64,000 nt of DNA from Promethearchaeota archaeon (GCA_016839765.1 JAEOTP010000016.1:68027-132026), one strand, 5' to 3'; positions 42,229-52,066 are shown, counted from the stretch's first letter. The notes: generated from the sequence alone by a model not told the origin. Numbers and translations are program-made.

Positions 42229-43479
42229 ATGAATGATAGAAGCAACAAGGATCAAGATTCAAAAAAAAAATCACTCAATCAAGACAAATTTGAAGATTCA
42301 GGAGAAGATAATAACAATTTAAAATCTATAAGGTTGACGGAATTATCTCCAACTGATAAACTAATACAAAAATATGGAATTAATCCTGCGAAAACACCCG
42401 TTTTATTGAAGCTTAATGCCTATCGAAGAATGGTTGGATATGCAATGAGATATGCTAATAATGAATTATCGGCAAAAAATTGGCGCGAAGTTTATGGAAT
42501 CCTAATTGGATCTATAGATAACAATAAAGAAGTGATTATAAAAGATGCTATTCCAATGATTGTAGGAGACCGCGCAGGTGTAAGATATGAAAACAAACAA
42601 TATGTTGATATGGCTCAAATTGATGAATCCGTATATCAAAAGTCCATTCAAGATAAAAAGAACGATTTTATAATAGGATGGTGGCATACTCATCCTGGAT
42701 TTAAGTTTTTTTTTAGTTCTGTAGATTGCTTAACTCAATTAGGGTATCAAATTCCAAATCCATTTGCGGTAGGTTTAATTTTTGATCATTGTGAATTAAA
42801 ATCTACAGATTATTATCTAGGAGTTGCTGCACTACGCATGTTAAATCCAGAACAAGAAATGCTTTCTACATACGATTTTACAGATTTGAAATTTGAATAC
42901 CCTAAAAAAGATATGGTGAAAAAAGTTACTCCAATTTTAAAAGATTTAGATAAAAGTATTACAAAAGTCTTAAAGGAAGTAAAATATATTGACCAAACTT
43001 TACGTAAGAGGTATTTAGCTCAATTACAGAGAAATTATGGATTAATTTTAGTACCTAAAAGTGATATTATAGTAACTGCTGATGAAGAGGAAGCTGAAGA
43101 GGATGAGAGATATTTATATGAATGGGATCCTGATTTCTTTAAAAAAAGTTTTAGGATTCCTAAGTTCAGAGAAAAAGTGGAAGAGGATATTAAAAAGTAT
43201 GAAGAATCTTTATTAGAAATCAAGAAAAGTGATGGTGAAGCAAAATTTAAAGAAAAGAGAGAAAAATTTAAGAAAAAAATTCATGCACTTTTAGCAAAAC
43301 CAAATGATTGGTATAATAGATGTATTGAAGATTTCACTAAACGTATTGAAATTATTTTTCCTTATTATGATTATTTAGATACCAATGAACGTAAGATAAT
43401 TGAACATTTTGAGTCTAGAAGCTCTGAGTATTATAAAATTTTAGACTATTTAAATTCACGTTCAGAATTTAATCTATAA
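42229..43479 (+). CDS. JAMM/MPN metalloprotease, Rpn11/CSN5-like
   Basis: 416 aa. A disordered charged N-terminus (1-55) is followed by an MPN+ domain. The zinc ligands and acid are complete: Glu87 in WREVYGILIG, His153 and His155 in WWHTHPGF, and Asp166 in FSSVDCLTQ, giving E-x(n)-H-x-H-x(10)-D. The spacing and the D-x-x-T-Q ending resemble eukaryotic Rpn11/CSN5. Residues 230-416 are a long helical extension with a charged coiled coil. Probably a deubiquitinase-like isopeptidase. No ubiquitin, E1 or E2 gene is nearby. Confidence 0.85.
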   Translation: MNDRSNKDQDSKKKSLNQDKFEDSGEDNNNLKSIRLTELSPTDKLIQKYGINPAKTPVLLKLNAYRRMVGYAMRYANNELSAKNWREVYGILIGSIDNNKEVIIKDAIPMIVGDRAGVRYENKQYVDMAQIDESVYQKSIQDKKNDFIIGWWHTHPGFKFFFSSVDCLTQLGYQIPNPFAVGLIFDHCELKSTDYYLGVAALRMLNPEQEMLSTYDFTDLKFEYPKKDMVKKVTPILKDLDKSITKVLKEVKYIDQTLRKRYLAQLQRNYGLILVPKSDIIVTADEEEAEEDERYLYEWDPDFFKKSFRIPKFREKVEEDIKKYEESLLEIKKSDGEAKFKEKREKFKKKIHALLAKPNDWYNRCIEDFTKRIEIIFPYYDYLDTNERKIIEHFESRSSEYYKILDYLNSRSEFNL

Positions 43480-43653
43480 TTAAATTTTGAACCTTTTTAG
43501 TTATTTCAATTGAAAGGGTGCATTAATATTTAAAAAAATAATTCTTATATATATAATTTAAAAAAATTTTATATTCATTGAAGTATACTTACTATTTACT
43601 ACTAAACTTTTTTTGATTCAATCATAGTAAGTTTTTATTAACGAGGTTCTTTC

Positions 43654-43971
43654 ATGGTTAATGATACCACACTAATAATAAAAAACCGTTCTGATAAAGA
43701 TAGAACTATTAAAGATGCTATTTTTGCATTTTCTGGAGGGACCAAATCACTAATGATAAAAGGTGAAGGTGATGAAATTTCAACTGCAGTGGAAGTTGCT
43801 GAAATTTTAAAACATCGGATGTACCCAGGTGTAGAAATAGCGAATATTTCACTGGGAAGCCGTCCATATTATTATGATAATCGACAAGCTTATAGAGTTA
43901 AAAAGAAGGATAAGCAAAAAAAAGATTTAATCTCAAAGATAGAAATAACACTTTCAAAATCGATTCAATAG
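43654..43971 (+). CDS. Alba-family chromatin/RNA-binding protein
   Basis: 105 aa. IKGEGDEISTAVEVAEILKHR is the conserved Alba helix region, followed by VEIANISLGSRPYYYD, the expected beta hairpin area. It binds DNA or RNA as a dimer. The usual N-terminal Lys-rich motif is weak and the C-terminus carries an extra basic tail (KKKDKQKKD). Followed after 8 bp by a small zinc-knuckle gene. Confidence 0.78.
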   Translation: MVNDTTLIIKNRSDKDRTIKDAIFAFSGGTKSLMIKGEGDEISTAVEVAEILKHRMYPGVEIANISLGSRPYYYDNRQAYRVKKKDKQKKDLISKIEITLSKSIQ

Positions 43972-43979
43972 TTGTTTAA

Positions 43980-44144
43980 ATGTCATTTGAAAAATTAGGC
44001 CCATTATTGGGGGAAAATAGAACTTCTGCTATATGTGAAATTTGTAAGAATTTCATTTATAAAAGAGTTTATTATGATGAGAGTTCAGAAAAAAAACAAA
44101 AAGTAATTTTTGTCTGTAAAAATTGTTTGAATAATAATAAATAA
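43980..44144 (+). CDS. Small zinc-finger protein (54 aa)
   Basis: 54 aa with two Cys pairs, CEIC at residues 19-22 and CKNC at 46-49, spaced as a treble-clef or zinc-ribbon site, and a basic middle (KNFIYKRVYY). Its ATG lies 8 bp after the alba stop codon, so they are probably cotranscribed, which suggests a nucleic-acid-binding partner. Family unknown. Confidence 0.65.
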   Translation: MSFEKLGPLLGENRTSAICEICKNFIYKRVYYDESSEKKQKVIFVCKNCLNNNK

Positions 44145-44972
44145 TTAATTCGAATTTAATTGCTTTTCTGCTTTTCTTTTTTGTCTTTTTTCAATAAGTT
44201 TATTCCAGTTAAACGTCATAATAAAGAACATAAGAGTTATTGTAACCAATAACATTATTGCTTCAGTTATTACACTTACTTTATCTTCTAAGATAGGAAT
44301 AAGTGCTAAGATAGGAAGAAATGCATAGAAAAGAGTTGTTATATTTTTTCCTAACCACGCCCAAATAAGACATTTACGAAAGTTTATGGGCTTTTCTGAC
44401 ATGCCTAAAGCAATCCATAGAGGATCATCGGGAATAGGTAATGCAGCAGCAATAAATATGTACAAATACATACTTTTTGGATGTTCTACCACTATTTTGC
44501 CAAAACCTTGAACATTTTCAAGAGTCTTATTTGCTGCAACTTTTTTTGCACCTTTTCCAATTAAGAAACTGACTAATTCTCCTAAAGCGCTACCTAATCC
44601 ACCAGCAAGAGTAATTCCTAAAATTTGCAACCAGAAATATCCATTTAGTAAAATCTCTCCCATTGTTAACCCTTGATATATATAATTTGAATAAATTGAA
44701 TTTGAGAATGAAAAGAGTATAAAAGGATACGGTATAGGAAAACCTACACTAGCATTTCCAATCAAGCAAATGAAAAACGAAATTATAATAGCTAAAAAAT
44801 AGCTAGTTCCTTCTGTTAAATTAGCAATATTCCTTCTTGCTTGATAAACAAGATTTTCTATTGCTGGGATTGTTAGAAATAAGACAAGATAGAGGATTAT
44901 AGCTAAATAAAAAAAAATAAACACAATTGATAACTTTTTTGGTACTTTCATAATTTTTGTTCCCGTTTTCAT
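44145..44972 (-). CDS. VTT/DedA-like membrane protein
   Basis: 275 aa with six or seven hydrophobic segments. The motif GSALGELVSFLIGKGAKK followed later by ALPIPDDPLWIALGM is like the VTT (DedA/TMEM41-VMP1) fold, whose members move lipids between leaflets. The assignment is tentative. Its start overlaps the end of the next upstream gene by 4 bp, so the two are translationally coupled. Confidence 0.6.
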   Translation of the reverse strand: MKTGTKIMKVPKKLSIVFIFFYLAIILYLVLFLTIPAIENLVYQARRNIANLTEGTSYFLAIIISFFICLIGNASVGFPIPYPFILFSFSNSIYSNYIYQGLTMGEILLNGYFWLQILGITLAGGLGSALGELVSFLIGKGAKKVAANKTLENVQGFGKIVVEHPKSMYLYIFIAAALPIPDDPLWIALGMSEKPINFRKCLIWAWLGKNITTLFYAFLPILALIPILEDKVSVITEAIMLLVTITLMFFIMTFNWNKLIEKRQKRKAEKQLNSN

Positions 44973-45361
44973 CCAGAAGATTTCGAGATTTTTGTATTTA
45001 ATCCATTTCTTGCTTTTAGTAATAATTCAAGATTACCTTCTATCTTCCCAATCTTGTTTACTTTATTAGGCATTAGCATATTTTCAATAACTAAAATTAG
45101 TTCATCTGTTTTTGGATTATATATGATGTCGCCTTTCGCTACTTCTTTTTTGGATTTTGGATTAGTGCCTTTAAAAATTTCAACTCCTGGAAGGGTCCAA
45201 TACTTTTTCCCCCCAAAATTATATCTCCCTCTTAAAACAAGAGGTAATTTATCTAAAATTGCATCTGCAGATAAAGGGGCAAAATGTCGAATTATATTTC
45301 CTTTTAATTCACAGATTCCAAAAAGATTGATATTTATAGGAATGTCTCCACTATCAGGCAT
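44969..45361 (-). CDS. Cyclophilin-like fold protein
   Basis: 130 aa, beta-rich. Residues 75-83 (AKGDIIYNP) and the strand ELILVIENM follow the pattern of the bacterial/archaeal cyclophilin-like family, in which GDI-x-Y precedes a strand. It lacks the known catalytic Arg environment as far as I can see. Function unknown. Coupled to the VTT-like gene. Confidence 0.5.
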   Translation of the reverse strand: MPDSGDIPININLFGICELKGNIIRHFAPLSADAILDKLPLVLRGRYNFGGKKYWTLPGVEIFKGTNPKSKKEVAKGDIIYNPKTDELILVIENMLMPNKVNKIGKIEGNLELLLKARNGLNTKISKSSG

Positions 45362-45947
45362 GATTTATTTATAGAATCAATTTTGCTATTTATATTATTT
45401 CAAATTTATTTTTAAAAAATTTTGTCCCATAATTGTTGGATTTAATAATAAGATTTAAATATTCATTTCACCATCTTATTTATTGGACAATAGTATTGCA
45501 TTGGAATTGAATACAATTATTACAGTCCACAGTAGAGTAAATTGCGACTATTTAATAAGTTGAAATAACTCAAAGATTTTTTATTTTTGGTGACTAAGGA
45601 TTTAATGATTACATTGAATCCAATTGTTTTTTATTATTGATTTACATTTGTTCCTATAGTACTCTATAGAAAATTTCATAAGTTTTAATATTTACATCAA
45701 TTCAGCAAATAATTATATTATACAAATAATTGCTATAAAAGGAAAAGTAGGTTATACTTAGGAGCGATAATAATATGAATTCTTGTCGTATTGAGTAAAT
45801 TTTTTGATACTCGAGACAATAAATCAAAAATGGCTCTTTAGAAAAATTTCCTAATTTCCCAATAGAGGCTTTGATTCAGGAGATCATTCATAGGAAGAAA
45901 TAGTGCAATTTTCCTTTGATACAATTCTTCTGAGGTTATTGGAGCTA
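45362..45947. other. Gene-poor spacer of about 590 bp
   Basis: No protein-coding gene of reasonable length. It holds a promoter-like TATAAAA (45734-45740), a ribosome-binding-like GGAGCGAT (45761-45768), a seven-codon ORF and a hairpin (next entry). From about 45824 to 45903 a short frame (ending IEALIQEIIHRKK) is open but has no start codon and may be a remnant of an unidentified gene. Confidence 0.6.
45734..45819 (+). ncRNA. Candidate small transcript with hairpin and mini-ORF
   Basis: TATAAAA (45734-45740) is placed to start transcription near 45762. GGAGCGAT then precedes ATG at 45775, which opens only seven codons (MNSCRIE) before TAA. The stop overlaps a stem-loop formed by TTGTC (45783-45787) with GACAA (45815-45819) and GAGTA (45793-45797) with TACTC (45808-45812). 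It may be a small RNA, a leader or the start of a decayed gene. Confidence 0.3.
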
Positions 45948-46814
45948 CTATTGTCCACCTTTTTTTTCTCTTTTAAGCTGATTGAAATAATTTAAATCTT
46001 CAATAGTATCAATATCGTAAAAATTTTTTCTTGAATCTATTTTAAATGGAAATATATTTTGATGTTGCTTTAAATATATATTTAATATTTCTCTAATTTC
46101 CTCTACTGGATTACTTTTAGAAAGTTTATTTAAAATTTCTAAAAAAGAGTAGTTTAAGACTAATATTGGAATAATACGTTTAAGATATATTTCTTTGGGA
46201 ACTGAATTTATATCGATCTTTTTAATTTCTTTAATTTTAATTTTTGGTTTAGTTTCATCAGATTCTAAAATTGATATAAAATTAATTCTCCCTTTACCAG
46301 ATTTATATAAATGTTTGGCTTGAATTTCTTGGTAAAAAATATAAGGGCTAGTTAGAAGTAATTCAAATTTTTCGTAAATAAAACTAAAAATTTCTTTTAA
46401 TAACTCAATATTGAAAATTGTATCCCCAGGAAAAACAATAAATACATTACCCTTCTTGTAAATAATCTTGTTCTTCATTATGGAAAGTAAAGAAAACATT
46501 GGTCCCTTCTTATAATCTTGGCCTGAATTAACTATAAATAATTTATTTTTTAAATTCCGATGCTCTTTTATTAATTTATCCAAAAAAGCTTCAATTTTTT
46601 CACTTAGATATCCAGTAACAACAGCAATTTTAGATACTCTTAATATACTAAGATCTCTAATTAAATAATTAAGTATGGTAATGTTATTAAGAGCATTTAT
46701 TTTAATTAGTGGTTTAGGAATTTTTTGATTAATTTTACTATATCTAGTTCCTTTACCAGCACATAAAATTATAGGTATTATACTTTTTTCTTTATTCTTC
46801 TTTTGTGGTAACAA
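45948..46814 (-). CDS. Nucleotidyltransferase, GT-A fold
   Basis: 288 aa. The N-terminal signature ILCAGKGTRYSK followed by IPKPLIKI is the NTP-transferase motif, and FPGDT is in the metal-binding position. The C-terminal half differs from sugar pyrophosphorylases, so CTP-alcohol-phosphate or MobA-like activities are possible. Its first 23 bp overlap the end of the methionine aminopeptidase gene. It shares the family with genes at 3119 and 21415 but is not closely similar to either. Confidence 0.75.
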   Translation of the reverse strand: MLPQKKNKEKSIIPIILCAGKGTRYSKINQKIPKPLIKINALNNITILNYLIRDLSILRVSKIAVVTGYLSEKIEAFLDKLIKEHRNLKNKLFIVNSGQDYKKGPMFSLLSIMKNKIIYKKGNVFIVFPGDTIFNIELLKEIFSFIYEKFELLLTSPYIFYQEIQAKHLYKSGKGRINFISILESDETKPKIKIKEIKKIDINSVPKEIYLKRIIPILVLNYSFLEILNKLSKSNPVEEIREILNIYLKQHQNIFPFKIDSRKNFYDIDTIEDLNYFNQLKREKKGGQ

Positions 46815-47709
46815 TTGGATTTCCTTCCATATCTATTATAATTGTATGTTCTTGCTGGGCTACAGGGGCACCAGTCCTTTCAAGTAATATTGGATAATGA
46901 TCAAGAATCTTCTTACGTAAAAATCTATCAATTATTCCTTTAATATCCTTTTTTAAAATGCCGTTTTTCTCCAGTAATCGAGGTGAAAATGGAAGGCGAT
47001 TAGTTATTTTTTCTACTTTATTCATTAAATCTAGATCTTTATAGGAGAGCCCTTTTTTAATCTTTTTAACAAAACGATAAATGTAAGACTGTGCTCCATT
47101 TACAACTTTACCAACTCCTGATGTGGTAAAGGGTTCACACGCATAAGCATCACCCGGTTTTAAAACTTGATTATGACTGGTATCTTTAAAATTTGGTATA
47201 AATGGACCAGCATGCAGATTATATCTTTTTAATTCATGACCTCCGAGATTAGTAATTGGTCTTAAACCATAATTAATAATTTTTTCAGCAATAGCTTCTC
47301 CTAACTCATATAATTTAGTTCCTGGTTTGAAAATAGCAATAGCGGCTTCAAGACCATCATTTGCTGCATCAATATAATTTTGAAGGGTTTTATCATTATT
47401 AATATTGAATGTAATGGCAGAATCAGCGATATATCCTTTATAATGAGCCCCCAAATCAATTTTTAATAATCCCCTATCCGGTACAATTGTTTCATCATCA
47501 ATAGAAGGGCTATAATGAGCAGCAATCTTGTCCAAGGAGATATTTATTGGAAAAGCTAATTCGCATCCTTGGTTAAATATTTCATCTTCACATTTATTTG
47601 CAATTTCTAAAAATAATACTCCCGGTTTAATAATCTTTTTAGCCAATTTTTTTGCATATATTACAGCTTTACCGGCTTTTTTATATGATTCTATCCATTC
47701 TTCAGTCAT
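46792..47709 (-). CDS. map: Methionine aminopeptidase, type II
   Basis: About 305 aa. The five metal ligands can be seen: Asp in KIDLGAHYKGY and IADSA, His in GHELKRYNLH, Glu in CEPFTTSG and Glu in QQEHTI. The insert before the last Glu marks the type II (eukaryote/archaeal) class. It removes the initiator Met from nascent proteins. I choose the ATG at 47709 (MTEEWIES), the usual archaeal start, over 47730. It lies 31 bp downstream of aspS. Confidence 0.92.
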   Translation of the reverse strand: MTEEWIESYKKAGKAVIYAKKLAKKIIKPGVLFLEIANKCEDEIFNQGCELAFPINISLDKIAAHYSPSIDDETIVPDRGLLKIDLGAHYKGYIADSAITFNINNDKTLQNYIDAANDGLEAAIAIFKPGTKLYELGEAIAEKIINYGLRPITNLGGHELKRYNLHAGPFIPNFKDTSHNQVLKPGDAYACEPFTTSGVGKVVNGAQSYIYRFVKKIKKGLSYKDLDLMNKVEKITNRLPFSPRLLEKNGILKKDIKGIIDRFLRKKILDHYPILLERTGAPVAQQEHTIIIDMEGNPIVTTKEE

Positions 47710-47740
47710 AATTAATAAAGAGTTTATCATTAAAATCTTA

Positions 47741-49063
47741 TTAGGGTGTTAATCTATCAGGTGTTCTAGGATACATAACGGATTCTCTAATATCGTCCAA
47801 GCCACATAAAAATGTAATCCAGCGTGCTATACCTAAACCAAATCCTGCATGAGGAGGCATACCAAAACCAAAAGCATTAAGATGAGATTCAAATGAAATT
47901 GGATTTAATCCTTTTTCTTCAAGTGCTTCAATAAGTTTTTCTTTGTTATGTACTCGGGTTCCACCTGAAGTTAATTCAAGCCACCCCATTTGTAAATCGA
48001 ATGATTCGCTATATTTTGGATCTTTTGATGGCTGAATGTAAAATGGTTTTATAAGCATTGGCCAATGGGTAATGTAGTAATAACCTGTGATCTCTTCTCC
48101 TAATTTACGATAAGCCTCTGTAGAAATATCTTCACCCCATTCTACGTTAATTTTAAATTCTTTAGTTATTAAATCGAGGATTTCATCATAAGTATATCTT
48201 GGAAGCGGTATTTCTGGAACGATAGTCTTATTATCCATTTTTAAAATTTTTAAAGCTGGCATTTTATTTTTTCTTATATCCTTAATGACATTGTGGACCA
48301 TTTCTTCTAAGATCTTGAGGACATCATTCATATCTGCAAAAGCCATTTCTAGATCTAATGTAAAAATCTCACATAAGTGTCTTTTAGTGCGGCTTTTTTC
48401 AGCTCTAAAGCAAGGACTTATTTCGAATACTCTTTCATATACACCACTAAGTTGTTCTTTATATAGCTGAGCTGATTGTGTTAGAAATGCCTCTTTATCA
48501 AAGTACATAATAGGGAATAATTCTGTACCACCTTCAGTAGCCGATCCAATAATTTTTGGGGTTGTAATCTCGGTAAAATCTCTTTCTAATAAAAAATTTC
48601 TAATAGATTTTAAAACTTCTGCTCTAATTTCAAAGATCGCTTGACTTCTTAAAGATCTTAAATCTAAAGCCCTATTATTTAACCTTAGATCTAATTCAGA
48701 ATTAGTTTCTCCAGTCATATCAATGGGAAGCTTTTCAGGAGTTTTGTTTAATATTTTTAATTTCGATGGAATAATCTCAATTCCTCCAGGAGCTTTATCA
48801 AATCTCTTTACTTTACCTTTTACCATTATACAATATTGATAACCCAACTTAGCTTTATCGAAAATTTCATCCGAAACTACACCTTTTTTTAAAGTTATTT
48901 GCCGTTCTCCATACTTATCTTGAAGATTAATAAATTTTAAGCCACCAAGATCTCTAAAATTTCTCACCCAACCTCCGAGGATTACCTCTTTATCTATAAA
49001 CTCTTGAGTTATATCTTTAGTGTAATGGGATTTTCTCCAATCTGCTAATTCATCAAGTGCCAT
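47741..49063 (-). CDS. aspS: Aspartyl-tRNA synthetase, archaeal type
   Basis: 440 aa. Residues 18-105 are the OB-fold anticodon-binding domain ([18 protein letters not shown]). Class II motif 2 is [20 protein letters not shown] and motif 3 is [14 protein letters not shown], followed by the C-terminal [11 protein letters not shown] typical of AspRS. It lacks the bacterial GAD insertion. Whether it also charges tRNA-Asn cannot be told from these motifs. First gene of the aspS / map / nucleotidyltransferase group. Confidence 0.93.
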   Translation of the reverse strand: MALDELADWRKSHYTKDITQEFIDKEVILGGWVRNFRDLGGLKFINLQDKYGERQITLKKGVVSDEIFDKAKLGYQYCIMVKGKVKRFDKAPGGIEIIPSKLKILNKTPEKLPIDMTGETNSELDLRLNNRALDLRSLRSQAIFEIRAEVLKSIRNFLLERDFTEITTPKIIGSATEGGTELFPIMYFDKEAFLTQSAQLYKEQLSGVYERVFEISPCFRAEKSRTKRHLCEIFTLDLEMAFADMNDVLKILEEMVHNVIKDIRKNKMPALKILKMDNKTIVPEIPLPRYTYDEILDLITKEFKINVEWGEDISTEAYRKLGEEITGYYYITHWPMLIKPFYIQPSKDPKYSESFDLQMGWLELTSGGTRVHNKEKLIEALEEKGLNPISFESHLNAFGFGMPPHAGFGLGIARWITFLCGLDDIRESVMYPRTPDRLTP

Positions 49064-49152
49064 ATTTTTAATTTTTATGATTATTATTACCTAAATTAAA
49101 ATTTGAAAAGGAAATTAACAATAAATTTTTTGCTATCTTATAATGATTGATC

Positions 49153-50658
49153 ATGCCAAATCTAATTTGGAGTGGAAAAAAAGATCAATATAATTTCTCA
49201 AAATTAAATTTCAAAAATAAAGAACTTTTACAAAAAAGCAAGCAGGATCTAGGAATTTTGTTTGAAAGATACCAACACAAAACATTAGATAATAATCTTG
49301 AGAAAGATTGGCAAAATCTTCTTATTTGGGGAGAAAATAACAAAATTATGCATTTATTATTAAAGGATTTTTCGGGCAAAATCAATCTTATTTATATTGA
49401 CCCCCCATTCGCAACTGGCGGAAATTTTAATTATAAAATCCATATTGGAGAAAAGAATTTTAGTGAGTCTGCAAAAGCATATTCAGATATTTGGAAAGAA
49501 GGTTTAGAGGCATATTTATCATTTTTGCATGAACGCTTGATGTTAATGAAACATTTACTTTCTGAAAATGGAAGTATTTATGTTCATTTAGATTGGCATG
49601 TTAGCCATTACATAAAGATTATTTTAGATGAAATATTTGGAATTGAAAATTTTAGAAATGAAATAATATGGTCATATCCAGCAGCTTCAGTTCAGACAAG
49701 AAGATTTTTCATCAGATCTTATGATGTAATCTTATTTTATACAAAATCTGATGATTATATTTTTAATGATAATCCAAATATCTATATGGAGTACTCAAAT
49801 CGAGTAAAAAATGCTTTAAAGAAAGATGAGCATGGAATATTTTATTATCGAGGAGGAAGTCATAATGGAAAAAAGTTATCTCGTAAAGTTTATGTTAAAG
49901 AAGGCGGAATTTTTCCCAGAGATGTTTGGAATGATATTCCTTATATTAGAGCTAATACAATGGAATATCAAGGTTTTTCAACTCAGAAACCAGAAAGATT
50001 ATTAAAACGTATTATTTTAGCCTCTTCAAATGAAAAGGATCTTATAGCAGATTTCTTTTGTGGAAGTGGTACCAGCCTTATTGTTGCTGAGAAACTTAAT
50101 AGACGTTGGATAGGGTGTGATTTAGCAAAACATGCAATTCATATTACTAGGAAAAGAATTCTGGATATTTCTAATAGTAATAATCTTTTTAATTGGAAGG
50201 AAACTTATGATCATTATTTTCAACCATTTGAAGTTATCAACCTGAATACAGAATTTAATACTGTTAATATTCCTGAAAACTTTCTAAAGAAAGAAGATGC
50301 AAATATCAATATGACCGGACACCCTAAATTTGAGGTAAAGATTTGTAAAGATGGAAAAAAAGTGTGGATTGAATTAAAAAATTATAAATTACCTTATATA
50401 AATTTAATAAATGATAAGATTAAACCCAAGATCGTCTCATTTCATGACTTGATTGATTATTGGGCTGTAGATTTTAATCATAAAGATAATTGCTTTAATA
50501 ATGTATGGTTCTCATATAAAACAGGTAAAAATCGGAAATTACAATTAACTTCTACTCCATATTATTATAAAGAATCAAATCAATACCACATTCAAGTAAA
50601 AGTTATTAATGTTTTTGGACAAGAGAATATTCAGAAATACTCTGTTAAAATTAGTTAA
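49153..50658 (+). CDS. DNA methyltransferase, N4/N6 beta-type (Mod-like)
   Basis: About 501 aa. Catalytic motif IV is YIDPPFATGG near residue 80, and the SAM-binding motif I is FFCGSGTSLIVAEKL near residue 300, so the order is IV then I with the target-recognition domain between, as in beta-class adenine/cytosine-N4 methyltransferases such as type III Mod. WSYPAASVQTRRF and STQKPERLLKRII are typical flanks. The start is the ATG at 49153. No restriction endonuclease gene is adjacent, so it looks like an orphan. Confidence 0.88.
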   Translation: MPNLIWSGKKDQYNFSKLNFKNKELLQKSKQDLGILFERYQHKTLDNNLEKDWQNLLIWGENNKIMHLLLKDFSGKINLIYIDPPFATGGNFNYKIHIGEKNFSESAKAYSDIWKEGLEAYLSFLHERLMLMKHLLSENGSIYVHLDWHVSHYIKIILDEIFGIENFRNEIIWSYPAASVQTRRFFIRSYDVILFYTKSDDYIFNDNPNIYMEYSNRVKNALKKDEHGIFYYRGGSHNGKKLSRKVYVKEGGIFPRDVWNDIPYIRANTMEYQGFSTQKPERLLKRIILASSNEKDLIADFFCGSGTSLIVAEKLNRRWIGCDLAKHAIHITRKRILDISNSNNLFNWKETYDHYFQPFEVINLNTEFNTVNIPENFLKKEDANINMTGHPKFEVKICKDGKKVWIELKNYKLPYINLINDKIKPKIVSFHDLIDYWAVDFNHKDNCFNNVWFSYKTGKNRKLQLTSTPYYYKESNQYHIQVKVINVFGQENIQKYSVKIS

Positions 50659-52044
50659 TTATTTTATAAGTTCTCTTAATAACATCGTAGCATAGGAACC
50701 CTTCTGGAGCGAAAATTCTAGTTTTAATTTAAATTTTTCTCGAAATAAATCATCTTCTGTAAATTCTAATAAATTTAGACCAATTGGTTTAATAGTTATA
50801 GATCTAAAAGCTCCTTTAAATTCATGATCTCTCAACAGATCACTATTAAAAATATCTTCATCAATGTGTTCCTCTAAAAATATTTCTTCGATTAGATCTT
50901 TCACTAATGGAAATTCATCTAATTCCGTATCATAACCAATTAGAGGGAATATAATAGATGCACGCTTTAATTTTAAAGCTTCCTTTAAATATTTATCATA
51001 ATTTCCTCCATACTTATAAATTATCTGAGTAGATTGCCCATCGAAATCATCTAAAATACTAATTACATCACCATTTATTGGTTTAAATAATGGGAAACCC
51101 TTCATAATCCTCATAGTTAACATCCTGTTAAATAAGTAAGATTGAAAAGAGCTAAGTAATAATTTTTTTAGATAATTAGGTAAATTATATACAGCCCCTT
51201 TGTAATCACTAGGATTTTCAATTAGGTACTTAATCATAATCTTTTCATAATTCAAACTATTGGGAAATTGATTGTAGGCTTTTTCAAGATCACCGCTTTT
51301 TCTTAATTCATTACGAATTTTTTGAGATCGTATCGATTCTGTGGTATATGAATTGACAACATATTCATCAAAAGCTTCCTTAAATTTGCCTTCTAAGATA
51401 AACCTTCCAATAAGATGCGAATTTGGTCTAAATGTACCAAATCTTTGAAGTCCAAAATAATTTGGAAATCCTTGATTTTTAAGAATTTTAAAAATTTTGT
51501 TAATTTTTGTTAAGATGTTTTTGAATTTTTCAATATTTCTAATTGTAATTATAAAGTGATTACCCCAATTACTTCCCAACTTTACAGGCTTTCTTGAAGG
51601 GTAAATATTTCTTATGAAAATATCTTTAAGTTTTAATTTTCTCAGTTTTTCAATAAAATTTCCCCTGATAGATACTTTTTGCACGCTAATTGAACATTTA
51701 TCTTTTAAACCTGAATAATAAATCGAATCTAAAGGAATTTTTAGAGCTTTACTTATGAGATTAATTGCTTCAAATGTTTCTTTATTTATTTTAATCAAGC
51801 TAAAGCTTGTGAATCGGTCTTTTGAGTCTTTAGAGAAAGATGAGCTAAGATTATCTTCCTTAATTTCAAGCGTATACCGCCCTTTAATAATTTCCTTTAC
51901 TATAAAATCTTTGAAATCATATTTATAAAGTCCTCCTATTCCTTTTACATTCGAAGAAGAATAAATTTCTATATTTACAAATCTCTCAAGTCTTTTTTCC
52001 CCGTTGGCAATATGAATTAGTTTATTTTTACCACTTTCATCCAA
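50659..52044 (-). CDS. truD: tRNA pseudouridine synthase TruD
   Basis: 461 aa. The catalytic motif is SGLKDKCSISVQ near residue 110, with Asp as nucleophile; the usual form is G-x-K-D-x-x-A-x-T-x-Q, so Cys replaces Ala and Ser replaces Thr. NYFGLQRFGTFRPNSHLIG and FQSYLFNRML are also conserved. It makes pseudouridine at position 13 of tRNAs. Last gene of the eL38 / KH-Zn / pth2 / truD operon (22 bp after pth2). Confidence 0.9.
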   Translation of the reverse strand: MDESGKNKLIHIANGEKRLERFVNIEIYSSSNVKGIGGLYKYDFKDFIVKEIIKGRYTLEIKEDNLSSSFSKDSKDRFTSFSLIKINKETFEAINLISKALKIPLDSIYYSGLKDKCSISVQKVSIRGNFIEKLRKLKLKDIFIRNIYPSRKPVKLGSNWGNHFIITIRNIEKFKNILTKINKIFKILKNQGFPNYFGLQRFGTFRPNSHLIGRFILEGKFKEAFDEYVVNSYTTESIRSQKIRNELRKSGDLEKAYNQFPNSLNYEKIMIKYLIENPSDYKGAVYNLPNYLKKLLLSSFQSYLFNRMLTMRIMKGFPLFKPINGDVISILDDFDGQSTQIIYKYGGNYDKYLKEALKLKRASIIFPLIGYDTELDEFPLVKDLIEEIFLEEHIDEDIFNSDLLRDHEFKGAFRSITIKPIGLNLLEFTEDDLFREKFKLKLEFSLQKGSYATMLLRELIK

Positions 52045-52066
52045 AGTATGTAACCTTCATATTTTT

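Noticed and set aside
45824-45903. Transposase remnant in the spacer (frame ending IEALIQEIIHRKK)
   Set aside because: Too short, no catalytic motif and no terminal inverted repeats or target duplications were found.
45948-46814. CofC, MobA or GlmU as a specific name for the nucleotidyltransferase
   Set aside because: Only the generic NTP-transferase motif is clear; no residue pattern allows choosing one substrate.
49153-50658. Type III restriction-modification system
   Set aside because: Only the Mod-like methyltransferase is present; neighbours are aspS, map and truD, with no helicase-nuclease gene.
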